Counted from the stretch's first letter, positions 10,401 to 18,742 are shown. The stretch: DNA of 51,346 nt from an uncultured Mycoplasmatota bacterium (GCA_900546055.1 URBG01000007.1:1-51346), one strand, 5' to 3'. The notes: generated from the sequence alone by a model not told the origin. Numbers and translations: made by a program.

Positions 10401-10764
10401 TAATATGATGCAGGTAATTAGAGCTTTTGAAGAAGCTGAAAATCATGACGGCCCTTCAATTATTATTGCTTATACACCTTGTATTTCTCATGGAATTAAA
10501 GGTGGAATGAAAGAAAGCGTTAATATGGAAGCTTTAGCAACTAAATGTGGTTATTTTCCAACTTTTAGATATGATGGAGAGAATTTTACTTTGGATAGTA
10601 AGAATCCTGATTTTGATTTATATGAAGAGTTTTTGGGTAATCAAACTCGTTATGCAATGCTAAAGGCTGTTAATAATTCTAAAGCTGATGATTTGCTTTT
10701 AGAAAATAAGGAAAACGCTATCAAGCGATTTGAATATTATAAGAGTTTAACTTCGGAAAAATAA
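7420..10764 (+). CDS. nifJ: Pyruvate:ferredoxin (flavodoxin) oxidoreductase, single-chain
   Basis: 1114 residues, slightly shorter than the usual 1170-1200. Domains in order: pyrimidine-binding transketolase-like domain with YPITPSSPMPE near residue 26; domains II/III; a two-cluster ferredoxin domain with Cys664/667/670/674 and Cys720/723/726/730; and the TPP-binding C-terminal domain with Cys784 and Cys787 in GACAGCG, followed by ATGCSS. It converts pyruvate and CoA to acetyl-CoA, CO2 and reduced ferredoxin, a sign of anaerobic fermentation. Ribosome site AAAGGAG. Co-transcribed with the rpe-pilin pair by spacing, and followed by a terminator. Confidence 0.95.
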   Translation: MKKITVDGNEACSLASYMFTEVAGIYPITPSSPMPENIDRWSSMGRKNIFGSPVKVVEMQSEAGAIGMVHGSLQAGLLTSTYTASQGLLLMIPNMYKIAGEMLPCTMHVAARSLATHALSIFGDHQDIYATRSTGFCMLASSSVQDAYYLGLISHLSAIKSSLPFMHFFDGFRTSHEFNKIDILDEKDIKPLLDEKALEKFRKKALSIHNPVTRGTNQNGDIYFQLMESRNNFYDEAVDNVCSYMNEINKLSGMNYLPFNYYGDDNAEKVIVAMGSVCEAIKETIDYLGGKIGLIEVHLYRPFSVKHLLDVLPKTVTKIAVLDRTKEAGSNGEPLYLDIVNALSKNGITIVGGRYGLSSKDTTPGMIKAVYDSLEDPKNNFTIGIDDDVTNLSLDYRKLDLKNSDEFLLYGYGSDGTVSAAKSIIELIGDNTDKYVQGYFEYDSKKSGGVTASHLRFSDNKIRSTYFVSNPKVVVITKDTYLEDFDPISKIKENGILIINTLKTEEEALKALNPYKKLLREKNVKVYIINAYALARKCGLGNKISMIMESAIFKVTDLIDYDRAIKEMEKFINDKFAKKSMDIVKANMLGVKETANYLKELTLDDKESNLDFELNDIYEAIAHRQGNLLKVSDFKGMEDGTVTHTRPNSRGISDIVPRWLNSNCIQCGMCSMVCPHGVIRPFLLSEEEYKKAPLSIKEKCLPAMGVAEYYYIIGIALENCTGCGVCINTCPGKKGEKALTYEKLAALDDFDYLVKNVTEKTLVRKDTIKGSQFKTPKFAFHGACAGCGETAYIKLLTQLFGDNLMIANATGCSSIYGGSIPDIPYSVPWANSLFEDNAEYGYGMLIGYETARSRVKEYMAKHDDELFTKWLENSNNYQITKEVYDNLDYEKHPMLKELKNYIVSRTIWAIGGDGWAYDIGFGGIDHVLSSGDNINILVLDSQVYSNTGGQASKATPKGAVAQFASDGKKNNKKDLARIAMGYPNVYVAQVSLGANMMQVIRAFEEAENHDGPSIIIAYTPCISHGIKGGMKESVNMEALATKCGYFPTFRYDGENFTLDSKNPDFDLYEEFLGNQTRYAMLKAVNNSKADDLLLENKENAIKRFEYYKSLTSEK

Positions 10765-10785
10765 TTTTCGAAGTTTTTCTTTTTT
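10749..10785 (+). terminator. Intrinsic terminator after PFOR
   Basis: Stem AACTTCG/CGAAGTT extended by AAAA/TTTT with one bulged G, spanning the stop codon, then a T-rich run. Confidence 0.8.
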
Positions 10786-10896
10786 AAAAGGAAATCTGAA
10801 ATTGATGTGGTATATTAAAAATAAGGGATAATGACAAGTAGATGTTTAACTAAACAAAAACATATGTTTTTATGATTAACATATGTTATAATTAAA

Positions 10897-10999
10897 TAAA
10901 CAAAAAGGACAGTCCCCCCTGAAGGACTGTCCAAATAAAAGAATAAAAAGGGGCTGGCTAGTTTACACTAGCGCCAATCCAATATAAATTGAATTGGTG
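10897..10999 (-). ncRNA. Putative small RNA on the minus strand upstream of recG
   Basis: On the minus strand a TTGACA/TATTAT promoter with a 16-bp spacer (11006-11033) is followed by about 100 nt without an open frame. It ends in a perfect 9-bp hairpin (GGACAGTCC, 8-nt loop TTCAGGGG, GGACTGTCC at 10907-10932) and a T run, a good terminator. An inner hairpin GCTAGT-GTAA-ACTAGC is also present. On the plus strand the same hairpin has no T tract. I do not recognise the family. The loop is complementary to the second small RNA at 13120-13220. Confidence 0.55.
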
Positions 11000-11005
11000 A
11001 TTAAT

Positions 11006-11033
11006 ATAATATCACAAAAATAGAATATGTCAA
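11006..11033 (-). promoter_or_regulatory. Promoter of the minus-strand small RNA
   Basis: On the minus strand TTGACA (11028-11033) and TATTAT (11006-11011) are separated by 16 bp. A plus-strand TATAAT (11005-11010) overlaps it and could be the recG -10, but no good -35 is seen for that direction. Confidence 0.6.
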
Positions 11034-11069
11034 CAGTTTTTCGTAAAAAAGTAAAAAAAGGTGATGTGA

Positions 11070-13052
11070 ATGGAATTACAGGAAATAAAAGGAATTGGTG
11101 TTAATACCGTAAAAGATTGGAAGGCACTTGGAATAAATGATGCGACTGATTTAATTACATATTATCCGTTTAGATATGAGGTCATTGAAAAAAGCGACAT
11201 TAATAGTTTGCAAGATGGCGATAAAATTGTTATCGATGGGGTGGCTGAGAATGTACCTAATGTTTATCATTTTTCTAGAAAACTAAATAAAATGTCTTTT
11301 AGGTTAAATACAGGAGATCGATTATTAAATGTAACTATTTTTAATCGTGCTTTTTTGAAACGTAATATTAATCCAGGGACTGAAATTATCGTAATTGGTA
11401 AATATGATATTAAGCATCACAGTGTAACAGCTAATGATTTAAAATTTGGAAAGCTATTTGAAACAATAATTGAACCAGTTTATCATTCATCTTTTAAAAT
11501 AAATAGTAATAAAATTAACAAAACTATTAATGGAGTAATTAAAGATGTTATAGTTCCTGATTATATTCCGAGTAGCTTAAAGGAACAATACAATTTTATG
11601 GATAAAAGTAAAGCTATATATTTAGTTCATAATCCTAGTAATATGACAATGGTAAATAAGGCTATTGATAGACTAAAGTATGAAGAATTATTCTTATTTA
11701 TGCTTAAAATGAATTATTTGAAAAATAGCACTAAGGAAGGATATGGCCTTCAACGCTCAGTTGATTATAATCTTGTTTTGGCGGCTATAAATAGTTTGCC
11801 ATTTGAGCTTACTGATGACCAACTTAAGAGTATTAAAGATATTTACGATGATTTGGTTAGTTCTAGGAAAATGAACAGGTTATTACAAGGTGATGTTGGT
11901 AGTGGTAAAACAGTAGTAGCGTTTATTAGCTTATATATAAATTACTTAAGTGGTTATCAGGGGGCATTAATGGCACCAACAGAAATTTTAGCACTTCAGC
12001 ACTATAATAATATTCAAAAATTATTTCCTGGTTTAAAGGCTGTATTACTTACGGGAAAACTTAAGGTAAAGGAACGCCGCGAGTTATTAGCGACAGTCCA
12101 AAGCGGAGAAGCGGACATTATTATTGGTACTCATGCTTTAATTAGTGGAGATGTAGTTTATAAGAACCTAGGATTAGTTATTACTGATGAGCAACACCGT
12201 TTTGGAGTAAACCAACGTGGTAATTTAAAAAATAAGGGAATTTCCCCAGATATTTTATATATGAGTGCGACACCAATTCCAAGAACTTATGCTTTAACGC
12301 TTTATGGTGATATGGATATTTCTAGCATTAAAACAATGCCTAATGGACGTAAGCCAGTTAAGACAATTTTAAAAAGCAATAAGGAAATTAAGGACGTTTT
12401 ATATATGATGCTTGAGGAAATAAAAAAAGGACATCAAATTTATGTTATCGCCCCTTTAGTAGAAGAATCTGATAAAATTGATATGGAAAATGTTTATGAA
12501 CTTGAAGAAAAGATGAATAAGGCATTTGGCAAGGTTTGTAATGTTGGCGTTTTGCACGGGAAAATGAGGTCTAATGAAAAAGATGAAGTTATGGAGGCTT
12601 TTAAGGAAAATAAGCTTCAGATTTTAATTAGTACGACAGTTATTGAGGTTGGTGTTGATGTAGCTAATGCGACAATGATGGTAGTATTTGATAGTTATCG
12701 TTTTGGGCTTTCAGCGTTACATCAGCTTAGGGGGCGTGTTGGTCGTAATGATTTAGATTCCTATTGTATTTTAATTAGTGATCGTGAAACTAAAAGGCTA
12801 AAAGTTTTAACTGAAACTAATGATGGTTTTAAAGTTAGTGAAGAAGATTTTATTTTAAGAGGCAGTGGTGATTTGTTTGGATCTCGTCAAAGTGGGGACA
12901 TGAGTTTTAAATTAGCGGATGTTAAGAAGGATTATCAATTGTTATTAACGGTTAAAGAAGATAGTGAAAGATTTTTACATAGTCAAGATTATGTAAACAA
13001 AGATAACTCTCATATAAGAAAAGTTATTGAAAAAGCAAGTGGTTTGGACTAG
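11070..13052 (+). CDS. recG: ATP-dependent DNA helicase RecG
   Basis: 660 residues. The N-terminal wedge/OB domain (about 1-210) binds branched DNA. Superfamily 2 motifs follow: Walker A GDVGSGKT (274-281), DEQH (373-376), SATPIPRT and QLRGRVGR. RecG remodels stalled forks and Holliday junctions. AGGTGATG lies just before the start. In Bacilli recG is often next to fapR and the fatty-acid genes; here it is isolated, with intergenic small RNAs on both sides. Confidence 0.95.
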   Translation: MELQEIKGIGVNTVKDWKALGINDATDLITYYPFRYEVIEKSDINSLQDGDKIVIDGVAENVPNVYHFSRKLNKMSFRLNTGDRLLNVTIFNRAFLKRNINPGTEIIVIGKYDIKHHSVTANDLKFGKLFETIIEPVYHSSFKINSNKINKTINGVIKDVIVPDYIPSSLKEQYNFMDKSKAIYLVHNPSNMTMVNKAIDRLKYEELFLFMLKMNYLKNSTKEGYGLQRSVDYNLVLAAINSLPFELTDDQLKSIKDIYDDLVSSRKMNRLLQGDVGSGKTVVAFISLYINYLSGYQGALMAPTEILALQHYNNIQKLFPGLKAVLLTGKLKVKERRELLATVQSGEADIIIGTHALISGDVVYKNLGLVITDEQHRFGVNQRGNLKNKGISPDILYMSATPIPRTYALTLYGDMDISSIKTMPNGRKPVKTILKSNKEIKDVLYMMLEEIKKGHQIYVIAPLVEESDKIDMENVYELEEKMNKAFGKVCNVGVLHGKMRSNEKDEVMEAFKENKLQILISTTVIEVGVDVANATMMVVFDSYRFGLSALHQLRGRVGRNDLDSYCILISDRETKRLKVLTETNDGFKVSEEDFILRGSGDLFGSRQSGDMSFKLADVKKDYQLLLTVKEDSERFLHSQDYVNKDNSHIRKVIEKASGLD

Positions 13053-13084
13053 TGTTAAGCAAAGTTAATTAATAGTGAAATTTG

Positions 13085-13113
13085 TTGACTTTTAAAATTA
13101 AATAATTTATACT
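13085..13113 (+). promoter_or_regulatory. Promoter of the plus-strand small RNA
   Basis: TTGACT (13085-13090), 17-bp spacer, TATACT (13108-13113). Confidence 0.7.
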
Positions 13114-13119
13114 TGTAAT

Positions 13120-13220
13120 AGCATAGACAACCGTCTATGTTAGGAAGACTTACGAATATAATGTGAGTATTCCGACCAAAACCCCCTGAAGGCGCCATAT
13201 ATTGGGCGCCGCTTTTTGTT
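13120..13220 (+). ncRNA. Putative structured small RNA downstream of recG
   Basis: About 100 nt behind a good promoter and without a usable reading frame. Three hairpins are visible: CATAGAC-AACC-GTCTATG (13122-13139); GGAA..ACTTAC / GTGAGT..TTCC (about 13143-13174); and a terminator GGCGCC-8 nt-GGCGCC (13191-13210) followed by GCTTTTTGTTT. Between hairpins 2 and 3 lies an unpaired segment with CCCCCTGAAGG (13182-13192). It ends 157 bases before the Fic gene, which has its own promoter, so it looks like a free RNA rather than a leader. Family not recognised. Confidence 0.6.
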
Positions 13221-13328
13221 TGAAATAAAGACTTTGTGGTTTTTTTAATTTTTATGTATAGAATTATTAGTGAAACTGATAAATGAATTATAAACTATAT
13301 ACAATAATGTTTAAGCGCAGACACTGTA

Positions 13329-13357
13329 CTGACAAAGAGGTTTATTTTTGGTATAAT
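13329..13357 (+). promoter_or_regulatory. Promoter of the Fic gene
   Basis: CTGACA (13329-13334), 17-bp spacer, TATAAT (13352-13357), about 20 bases before the start codon, which has a GGAGGTG ribosome site. Confidence 0.65.
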
Positions 13358-13377
13358 ACCGTTAATGGAGGTGTATT

Positions 13378-14220
13378 ATGTCAGAAAGAGAATTAGATTC
13401 AAGTATTAATGATTATGTTGAGGAAGAAGCACCTAAAAACTATATAAAGCAGTTACAATGGGATATGGCTATTGGACTTCAAGAAGTAGATAATTTAAAA
13501 CCGTCTAAGTATTTAGAAAAACTAATAAATGATAACGTTACTGGTGAAAAGACAATTTATGAAGTAGAGCATGAATTAAAACAATATTATGTAGACAAAA
13601 GTAAAGATAATAATTTAAATTATGATGAGTTAGAATGTGATCTAGTATCTATGCGTATAGTAGAATTACTTAGTGAAGATAAATTTGAATTATCAGTAGA
13701 TTATTTAAAGTATATTCATAAATATTTATTTCAAGATGTATATGAATTTGCAGGCAATTTTAGAAAAATAGATTTTTCCAAGCATGAAAAAATTTTAAAT
13801 AATGATTCAGTAGCGTATGGTGATTATAAATCATTAGAACAATCTTTAGAATATGATATATCTTTAGAAAAAAATAAAAATTATAAAGATATGAATATAG
13901 TAGATGTTATAAATAATATTACTGACTTTTCATCTAGTATATGGCAAATACATCCATTTAGAGAAGGTAATACAAGGACAACGGCGTTATTTATAGAAAA
14001 ATATTTATTAGCTTTAGAACATAGTGTAGACAATACCATGTTTAAAGATAAATCTGTATATTATCGTAATGCATTAGTAAGAAGTAATTATTTTAATAAT
14101 TACTTAAATATAAAAGAAGATAAAAAATATTTAATTAAATTTTATGAAAACTTGTTATTAGGTAAGAATAATAATTTAAATTCCAAAGATTTAATAGTGG
14201 AAGAATTATTTGGTAAATAG
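13378..14220 (+). CDS. Fic-domain protein with N-terminal VbhA-like segment
   Basis: 280 residues. The Fic core motif is HPFREGNTRT (192-201), with catalytic His192 and the Glu/Gly/Asn that hold the phosphates. The usual final Gly-Arg-x-x-Arg is replaced by Thr-Arg-Thr-Thr, a variant I know from other Gram-positive Fic proteins. Upstream is the FAGNFRKIDF region. Residues about 40-75 (around TGEKTIYEVEHELKQYY) resemble the VbhA antitoxin helix fused to some Fic toxins. Fic enzymes usually transfer AMP to a target protein. It is a single gene with its own promoter and no separate antitoxin gene nearby, so self-inhibition is an inference. Target unknown. Confidence 0.82.
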   Translation: MSERELDSSINDYVEEEAPKNYIKQLQWDMAIGLQEVDNLKPSKYLEKLINDNVTGEKTIYEVEHELKQYYVDKSKDNNLNYDELECDLVSMRIVELLSEDKFELSVDYLKYIHKYLFQDVYEFAGNFRKIDFSKHEKILNNDSVAYGDYKSLEQSLEYDISLEKNKNYKDMNIVDVINNITDFSSSIWQIHPFREGNTRTTALFIEKYLLALEHSVDNTMFKDKSVYYRNALVRSNYFNNYLNIKEDKKYLIKFYENLLLGKNNNLNSKDLIVEELFGK

Positions 14221-14390
14221 AACAGTGATAGTACGAGGTTTGTATTTACTTAGCACATTTGACAAAAATATAAATTAATATTCTTATTGATATGTGTTCT
14301 GTTTTTTGGGCGTGGGGACGAGACTTTTATATGTTAAAATTAAGTGATGAAGATAAAATTTTATTTACATTATAATTTAAAGGAGATTGT

Positions 14391-14786
14391 ATGATTAAAA
14401 TTGGTGAAAAAGTTTATAACAATGAAATTGTTGAAATCTTTTGGGAAAAATTTTTGACATCGGATAATAAAAATGGAGTTAAAAAGAAAATTGAAGGTGT
14501 TTCTCCTTATATTAATATTAAAGTTGAGGACACCGAAAATATAGTGCTTGGCATTGAAACAAATATAACTAATGCACAACTTAATAAATTAGCTATAAAA
14601 GAAAAAATAGATTTGAGAGAATATATAACAGATATTATTTTTATCAAAGATAATATTGTACAGCCTGTTTGGCATGAAGAAGACCAGTTTTTAGTAACCC
14701 TTGTGAGGGTAGAGGATAATATAGCTAATTTCAATTTGGATTATGTTAGCTTGAATATTGTATTAGATATTGATATTAAATGGTAA
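14391..14786 (+). CDS. Hypothetical protein
   Basis: 131 residues, soluble, unrecognised. The start has an AAAGGAG ribosome site. Sequence alternates hydrophobic and charged strands (IKVEDTENIVLGIETNI, QFLVTLVRVEDN), suggesting a small mostly-beta protein. It is followed by a terminator hairpin and stands between the Fic gene and the TetR operon without an obvious link to either. Confidence 0.6.
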   Translation: MIKIGEKVYNNEIVEIFWEKFLTSDNKNGVKKKIEGVSPYINIKVEDTENIVLGIETNITNAQLNKLAIKEKIDLREYITDIIFIKDNIVQPVWHEEDQFLVTLVRVEDNIANFNLDYVSLNIVLDIDIKW

Positions 14787-14796
14787 TATTAATTTT

Positions 14797-14833
14797 AAAT
14801 ACTTGAAAATGCAATTTTATTGTATTTTTTTTG
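14797..14833 (+). terminator. Intrinsic terminator after the hypothetical gene
   Basis: AAATAC/GTATTT and AAAAT/ATTTT paired segments followed by eight T. Confidence 0.6.
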
Positions 14834-14841
14834 TAAATTTA

Positions 14842-14900
14842 TTTACTTTTAACATATATATAGATATAATAACATTAGTTATGTAACATACGTTATGTAA
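14842..14900 (+). promoter_or_regulatory. Promoter and likely TetR operator
   Basis: TTTACT (14842-14847), 17-bp spacer, TATAAT (14865-14870). Immediately downstream GTTATGTAA occurs twice (14878-14886 and 14892-14900), and TAAC-4 nt-GTTA is a dyad in the centre. The position over the transcription start fits self-repression by the TetR protein encoded next. Confidence 0.6.
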
Positions 14901-14915
14901 AGGAGGGGTGATAAT

Positions 14916-15491
14916 GTGCCACCAATGAAGAAGATTAGCAGAGATAGTATTCTTGAAACGGCATACGAAATAACTAGAAAAGAAGGTTTTGAAAATATTA
15001 ATGCTAGGAGAATTGCTAGAGAGCTCAATTGTTCAGTGCAGCCAATATTTCATAATTTTGTAAATATGGATGAACTTAAGCAGGCAGTTAAGGACAAAAT
15101 TTATGAGACATATAAGTCATATCTTATGAAAGGCCACAGTGAGAAAAATTCATATAAGGGGATGGGGCTTGCATACATAAAATTTGCGAAGGATTATCCA
15201 GAATTTTTTAAACTTATTTTTATGACTAGTGTTGATGTTCCGCCAGAAAAATTTATTGTTTCCGATTGTGTTGGGGATAGTACAATTAAAAGTGGGCAAA
15301 AGTTTAGCGGACTTTCTTACGAAGAACAGACAAAATTCCATGTTAAAATTTGGATATTTACACATGGGCTTGCGACTTTAGTAGCAACTAAAACGGCTAC
15401 ATTTACGGATGAAGAGATAAGTAGACTTTTAGGTGAGGCGGCTTCAGCGTTACTCGAAGGACATAAAACTAACGAAAAGGAGAGAAAATAG
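14916..15491 (+). CDS. TetR/AcrR-family transcriptional regulator
   Basis: 191 residues. The N-terminal helix-turn-helix is ILETAYEITRKEGFENINARRIARELNCSVQPIFHNF, split here as residues ~10-30 and 31-47. The C-terminal ligand domain resembles TetR_C_33/WHG types. I take the GTG at 14916 as start because AGGAGG (14901-14906) is nine bases before it; the ATG at 14925 would be 18 away. It precedes an ABC-2 exporter operon whose first gene overlaps its stop by one base, so it probably controls drug or metabolite export. Confidence 0.9.
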   Translation: MPPMKKISRDSILETAYEITRKEGFENINARRIARELNCSVQPIFHNFVNMDELKQAVKDKIYETYKSYLMKGHSEKNSYKGMGLAYIKFAKDYPEFFKLIFMTSVDVPPEKFIVSDCVGDSTIKSGQKFSGLSYEEQTKFHVKIWIFTHGLATLVATKTATFTDEEISRLLGEAASALLEGHKTNEKERK

Positions 15492-16429
15492 TGAAAAATG
15501 TTATCGAAGTTAAAAATTTAACAAAGGAGTATAAAAATTTAAAAGCAATTGATGATTTATCTTTCGAGGTGCGTGAAGGAGAAATCTTGGGTTTATTGGG
15601 ACCAAATGGTAGTGGTAAATCAACAACAATAAATTGTTTGCTATCTTTATTAAATTTTAGTAAGGGAAGTATAAAAATTTTTGATAAGGAAATGGAACCT
15701 AATGCTTATGATATTAAAAGAGAGATTGGGGTAGTTTTTCAGGATGTTGCAGTGTTTGAAGAACTAACAGTATATGAAAATATTGATTATTTTTGTGGAC
15801 TTTATATTACAGATAAGGTTACTAGAAAAAAGTATATTGAAGATGCTATAAAATTAGTGGGAATTGAAGAGTTTAGAAAGTTTTATCCTAAGCAATTATC
15901 AGGGGGACTTTTAAGAAGGCTTAATATTGCGTGTGGGATTGCTCATAAACCTAAATTGATATTTTTAGATGAGCCAACAGTCGCAGTTGATCCACAAAGC
16001 CGAAATAATATTTTAAGTGGAATTCAAAAATTGCGTGATGAAGGGGCAACTATTATTTATACAACTCATTATATGGAAGAAGTAGAAATTATTTGTGATC
16101 GAATTATTATTTTAGATAAAGGTAGGATTTTAGCTAGTGGAACGAGTGACGAACTTAAGGAATTAGCAAAAATCGAAGAAAAGGTAACGGTTGAAGTCTA
16201 TGATTTAGAAGAAAAGTATATTGAAGAAATAAAAGGTTTTAAAAATACAGACGAAGTTTCCTATGATGGCACTTTATTGATTGTTACTTATAAAAGCGGG
16301 AAAAACAATTTAGTATCACTTATTGAGTATTTAAAAAAGGAAAATGTTAATTATAATAAAATATATTCAGAAAGACCAACTTTAAATGATGTATTTTTGG
16401 AATTAACTGGTAAGGAGCTTCGCGACTAA
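15491..16429 (+). CDS. ABC-2 type exporter, ATP-binding protein
   Basis: 312 residues. Walker A GPNGSGKST (37-45), Q-loop VFQDVAV, signature LSGGLLRRLN (from 136), Walker B LIFLDEP (about 156-162) and a His switch in TTHYMEE. The C-terminal ~90 residues are the DrrA-like extension found in drug exporters. It starts with GTG overlapping the tetR stop by one base, with AAGGAGAG upstream. Its stop overlaps the first permease start. Confidence 0.93.
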   Translation: MKNVIEVKNLTKEYKNLKAIDDLSFEVREGEILGLLGPNGSGKSTTINCLLSLLNFSKGSIKIFDKEMEPNAYDIKREIGVVFQDVAVFEELTVYENIDYFCGLYITDKVTRKKYIEDAIKLVGIEEFRKFYPKQLSGGLLRRLNIACGIAHKPKLIFLDEPTVAVDPQSRNNILSGIQKLRDEGATIIYTTHYMEEVEIICDRIIILDKGRILASGTSDELKELAKIEEKVTVEVYDLEEKYIEEIKGFKNTDEVSYDGTLLIVTYKSGKNNLVSLIEYLKKENVNYNKIYSERPTLNDVFLELTGKELRD

Positions 16430-17607
16430 TGTTTATGCATAATTTTAAATATGCATTAAAAATGCTCTTTAGGGACAAGATGCTGATATTTTGGACATTC
16501 GCTTTTCCAATTATTCTAGGAACATTTTTCAGCATGGCTTTTTCTAATATTGAAAATAGTGAAAAGCTAGATGTTATTGACATTGCCATTGTCAATGATA
16601 ATAATTTTAAAAGTAATGAAACTTTTAGGGAATCATTTAAGGTATTAGGAGATAAGAAAAATGATGATCAACTATTTAATATCAAATATGTTGATTCAAA
16701 CGAAGCTGAAGAATTATTAAAAAATGGTGAGATCAGTGGTTATTTGATATTTGATAAGGATAAACCCAAAGTAGTTGTTGGTACTAGTGGGGAAAATGAA
16801 ACTATTTTGAATTATGTAACTGAAGAAATAATTCAAACCGAAGACATTATAAACAATGTAGCTACTAGCGAAATTCAAAAAGAAATAGCTGAGGGGAAAC
16901 AAGTCAATTACGAGATGATATATCAAAAGGTTTCAGAACTTTCTAAAAATAGTGAGGCTAAAATAAAAGATGTTTCCAGTAGTAATTTAAGTTATATGAT
17001 GATTGAATTTTATACTTTAATTGCCCTTACCTGTTTATATGGAGGAATTTTAGGAACGACTAGTATTAATAGAAATTTGGCTAATATGAGTAGTAATGGT
17101 AAAAGGGCATCAGTAGCGCCAACTAGTAAAGGAAAAATGATTTTGGGCAGTGTTTTAGCTAGCTATATTGTCCAATTGGTAGGAGTTGCTTTATTATTTA
17201 TTTATACGATTTTTGTATTACATGTTGATTATGGTAATAATTTACCACTTATCGTTTTACTTTCAATGGCCGGGTGTTTAGCAGGGTTAAGTATTGGTAT
17301 AGCAATTGGTACACTTATAAAATCTGGTGAAAATACTAAAATAGGAGTAATTATAGCGGTGACAATGATTTGTTGTTTCTTGTCAGGAATGATGGGAGTT
17401 ACGATGAAATATATTATCGATAAAAATATTCCAATATTAAATCAGATTAATCCAGCTAGTATGATTACTGATGGTTTTTATTCATTATATTATTATGATA
17501 CATTTAATCGATATTTTATTGATGTAGCTGGGTTATTTATTTTTGCAGCTATAATGATAGGCTTATCATTTATTAGTTTAAGGAGGCAAAAATATGACAG
17601 TATTTAA
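16429..17607 (+). CDS. ABC-2 type exporter permease 1
   Basis: 392 residues with YhgE/ABC-2 topology: one N-terminal helix (about 17-38), a ~160-residue external domain, then five helices from about 190 to 385. It ends with a cytoplasmic basic tail. It overlaps the second permease by 14 bases and likely forms a heterodimer with it. Substrate cannot be told from sequence. Confidence 0.9.
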   Translation: MFMHNFKYALKMLFRDKMLIFWTFAFPIILGTFFSMAFSNIENSEKLDVIDIAIVNDNNFKSNETFRESFKVLGDKKNDDQLFNIKYVDSNEAEELLKNGEISGYLIFDKDKPKVVVGTSGENETILNYVTEEIIQTEDIINNVATSEIQKEIAEGKQVNYEMIYQKVSELSKNSEAKIKDVSSSNLSYMMIEFYTLIALTCLYGGILGTTSINRNLANMSSNGKRASVAPTSKGKMILGSVLASYIVQLVGVALLFIYTIFVLHVDYGNNLPLIVLLSMAGCLAGLSIGIAIGTLIKSGENTKIGVIIAVTMICCFLSGMMGVTMKYIIDKNIPILNQINPASMITDGFYSLYYYDTFNRYFIDVAGLFIFAAIMIGLSFISLRRQKYDSI

Positions 17608-18742
17608 AGCGTTTTTAAAGATTCTAAATAAGTGTAAGTTTGTAGTTTTGCTTTATACTGTTTTCTTGATAGGTTTTGGAGCTTTTAATATGCAGACAAG
17701 TGACAATTCTACTAGTTTTGTAGCAAGTAAACCAGATATTTTAATCATTAATAATGATGAAAACAAAGGGATTACTAAAAATTTAATTAAGTATCTTAAG
17801 GATAATGCTAATACACCCGAAGTTGAAAATAATAAAGAAGCGATTGATGATGCATTATTTTATAGAGAAGTTGCTTATATTATTTACATCCCTGAAAATT
17901 ATAGAGAAGATTTCTTAAATGGTGAAAATCCAGAGATAGAGGTTAAAAGTACGGGTGACTATGGTGCGGCTTACGCGGAAATGTTATTATCAAGATATAT
18001 TAACGTGGCTAATACGTATGAAAAGACGAGCAATGATGAAAATGAATTAATTAAACAAATAAATAATACATTAGATAAAAAAGTCGATGTAGAAGTGACA
18101 TCTAAACTTGATACAAATAATTTAGAAAAAGCCGCTTTTTATTTTAATTTTGCAAATTATAGTTTGTTAGCAGGATGTGTATATGTAATTTGTTTAATTT
18201 TATCTAGCTTTAAAGAAGAAAAGATTAGAAAACGAACAATAATAAGCAGTATGGATGATAGAAAGCATAATCGAATTTTACTTTTGGCAAACAGTTTATT
18301 TGGGATTGCTTTGTGGGCAATTTATGTTCTTATTAGTTTTATTTTAGTAGGCGATGTAATGTTTACGATGAATGGACTTTTATATATAATAAACTCATTT
18401 ATATTTACTATTTGTTCAGTTGTTATAGCACTTTTAATCGGTAATTTGGTTATTAATAAAGAGGCAATAAATGGAATAGTCAATGTTGTCGCTCTTGGTT
18501 CTAGTTTCTTATGTGGAGCTTTTGTTCCTATGATGTGGTTACCTGATTCAGTGTTAACTATGGCTCATGTTTTACCTTCTTATTATTATATAAGTACAAA
18601 TGAAGCAATTAAATCGCTTGAAAGCTTTGATTTTGAAACATTAAGGCCGATATTTACAAATATGATAATTTTAGGATTATTTATAATTGGATTTATTATT
18701 GTTACGAATATTGTTTCACATAAAAAAAGGAAAATTGGTTAG
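17594..18742 (+). CDS. ABC-2 type exporter permease 2
   Basis: 382 residues with the same plan as the preceding permease: N-terminal helix (about 14-30), external domain, then a five-to-six-helix membrane part from about 190 on. An AAGGAGG site inside the preceding gene precedes the ATG. It is the last gene of the TetR-controlled exporter operon and is followed by a terminator. Confidence 0.9.
   Translation: MTVFKAFLKILNKCKFVVLLYTVFLIGFGAFNMQTSDNSTSFVASKPDILIINNDENKGITKNLIKYLKDNANTPEVENNKEAIDDALFYREVAYIIYIPENYREDFLNGENPEIEVKSTGDYGAAYAEMLLSRYINVANTYEKTSNDENELIKQINNTLDKKVDVEVTSKLDTNNLEKAAFYFNFANYSLLAGCVYVICLILSSFKEEKIRKRTIISSMDDRKHNRILLLANSLFGIALWAIYVLISFILVGDVMFTMNGLLYIINSFIFTICSVVIALLIGNLVINKEAINGIVNVVALGSSFLCGAFVPMMWLPDSVLTMAHVLPSYYYISTNEAIKSLESFDFETLRPIFTNMIILGLFIIGFIIVTNIVSHKKRKIG

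Noticed and set aside
10850..10895. Two copies of AACATATGTT considered as an integrase core site or toxin promoter
   Set aside because: No recombinase gene, no reading frame above 15 codons and no matching partner site nearby.
10905..11010. Type I toxin-antitoxin (Fst or TxpA-like) locus next to recG
   Set aside because: No hydrophobic 20-40-residue toxin frame on either strand; only the antitoxin-like RNA features are present.
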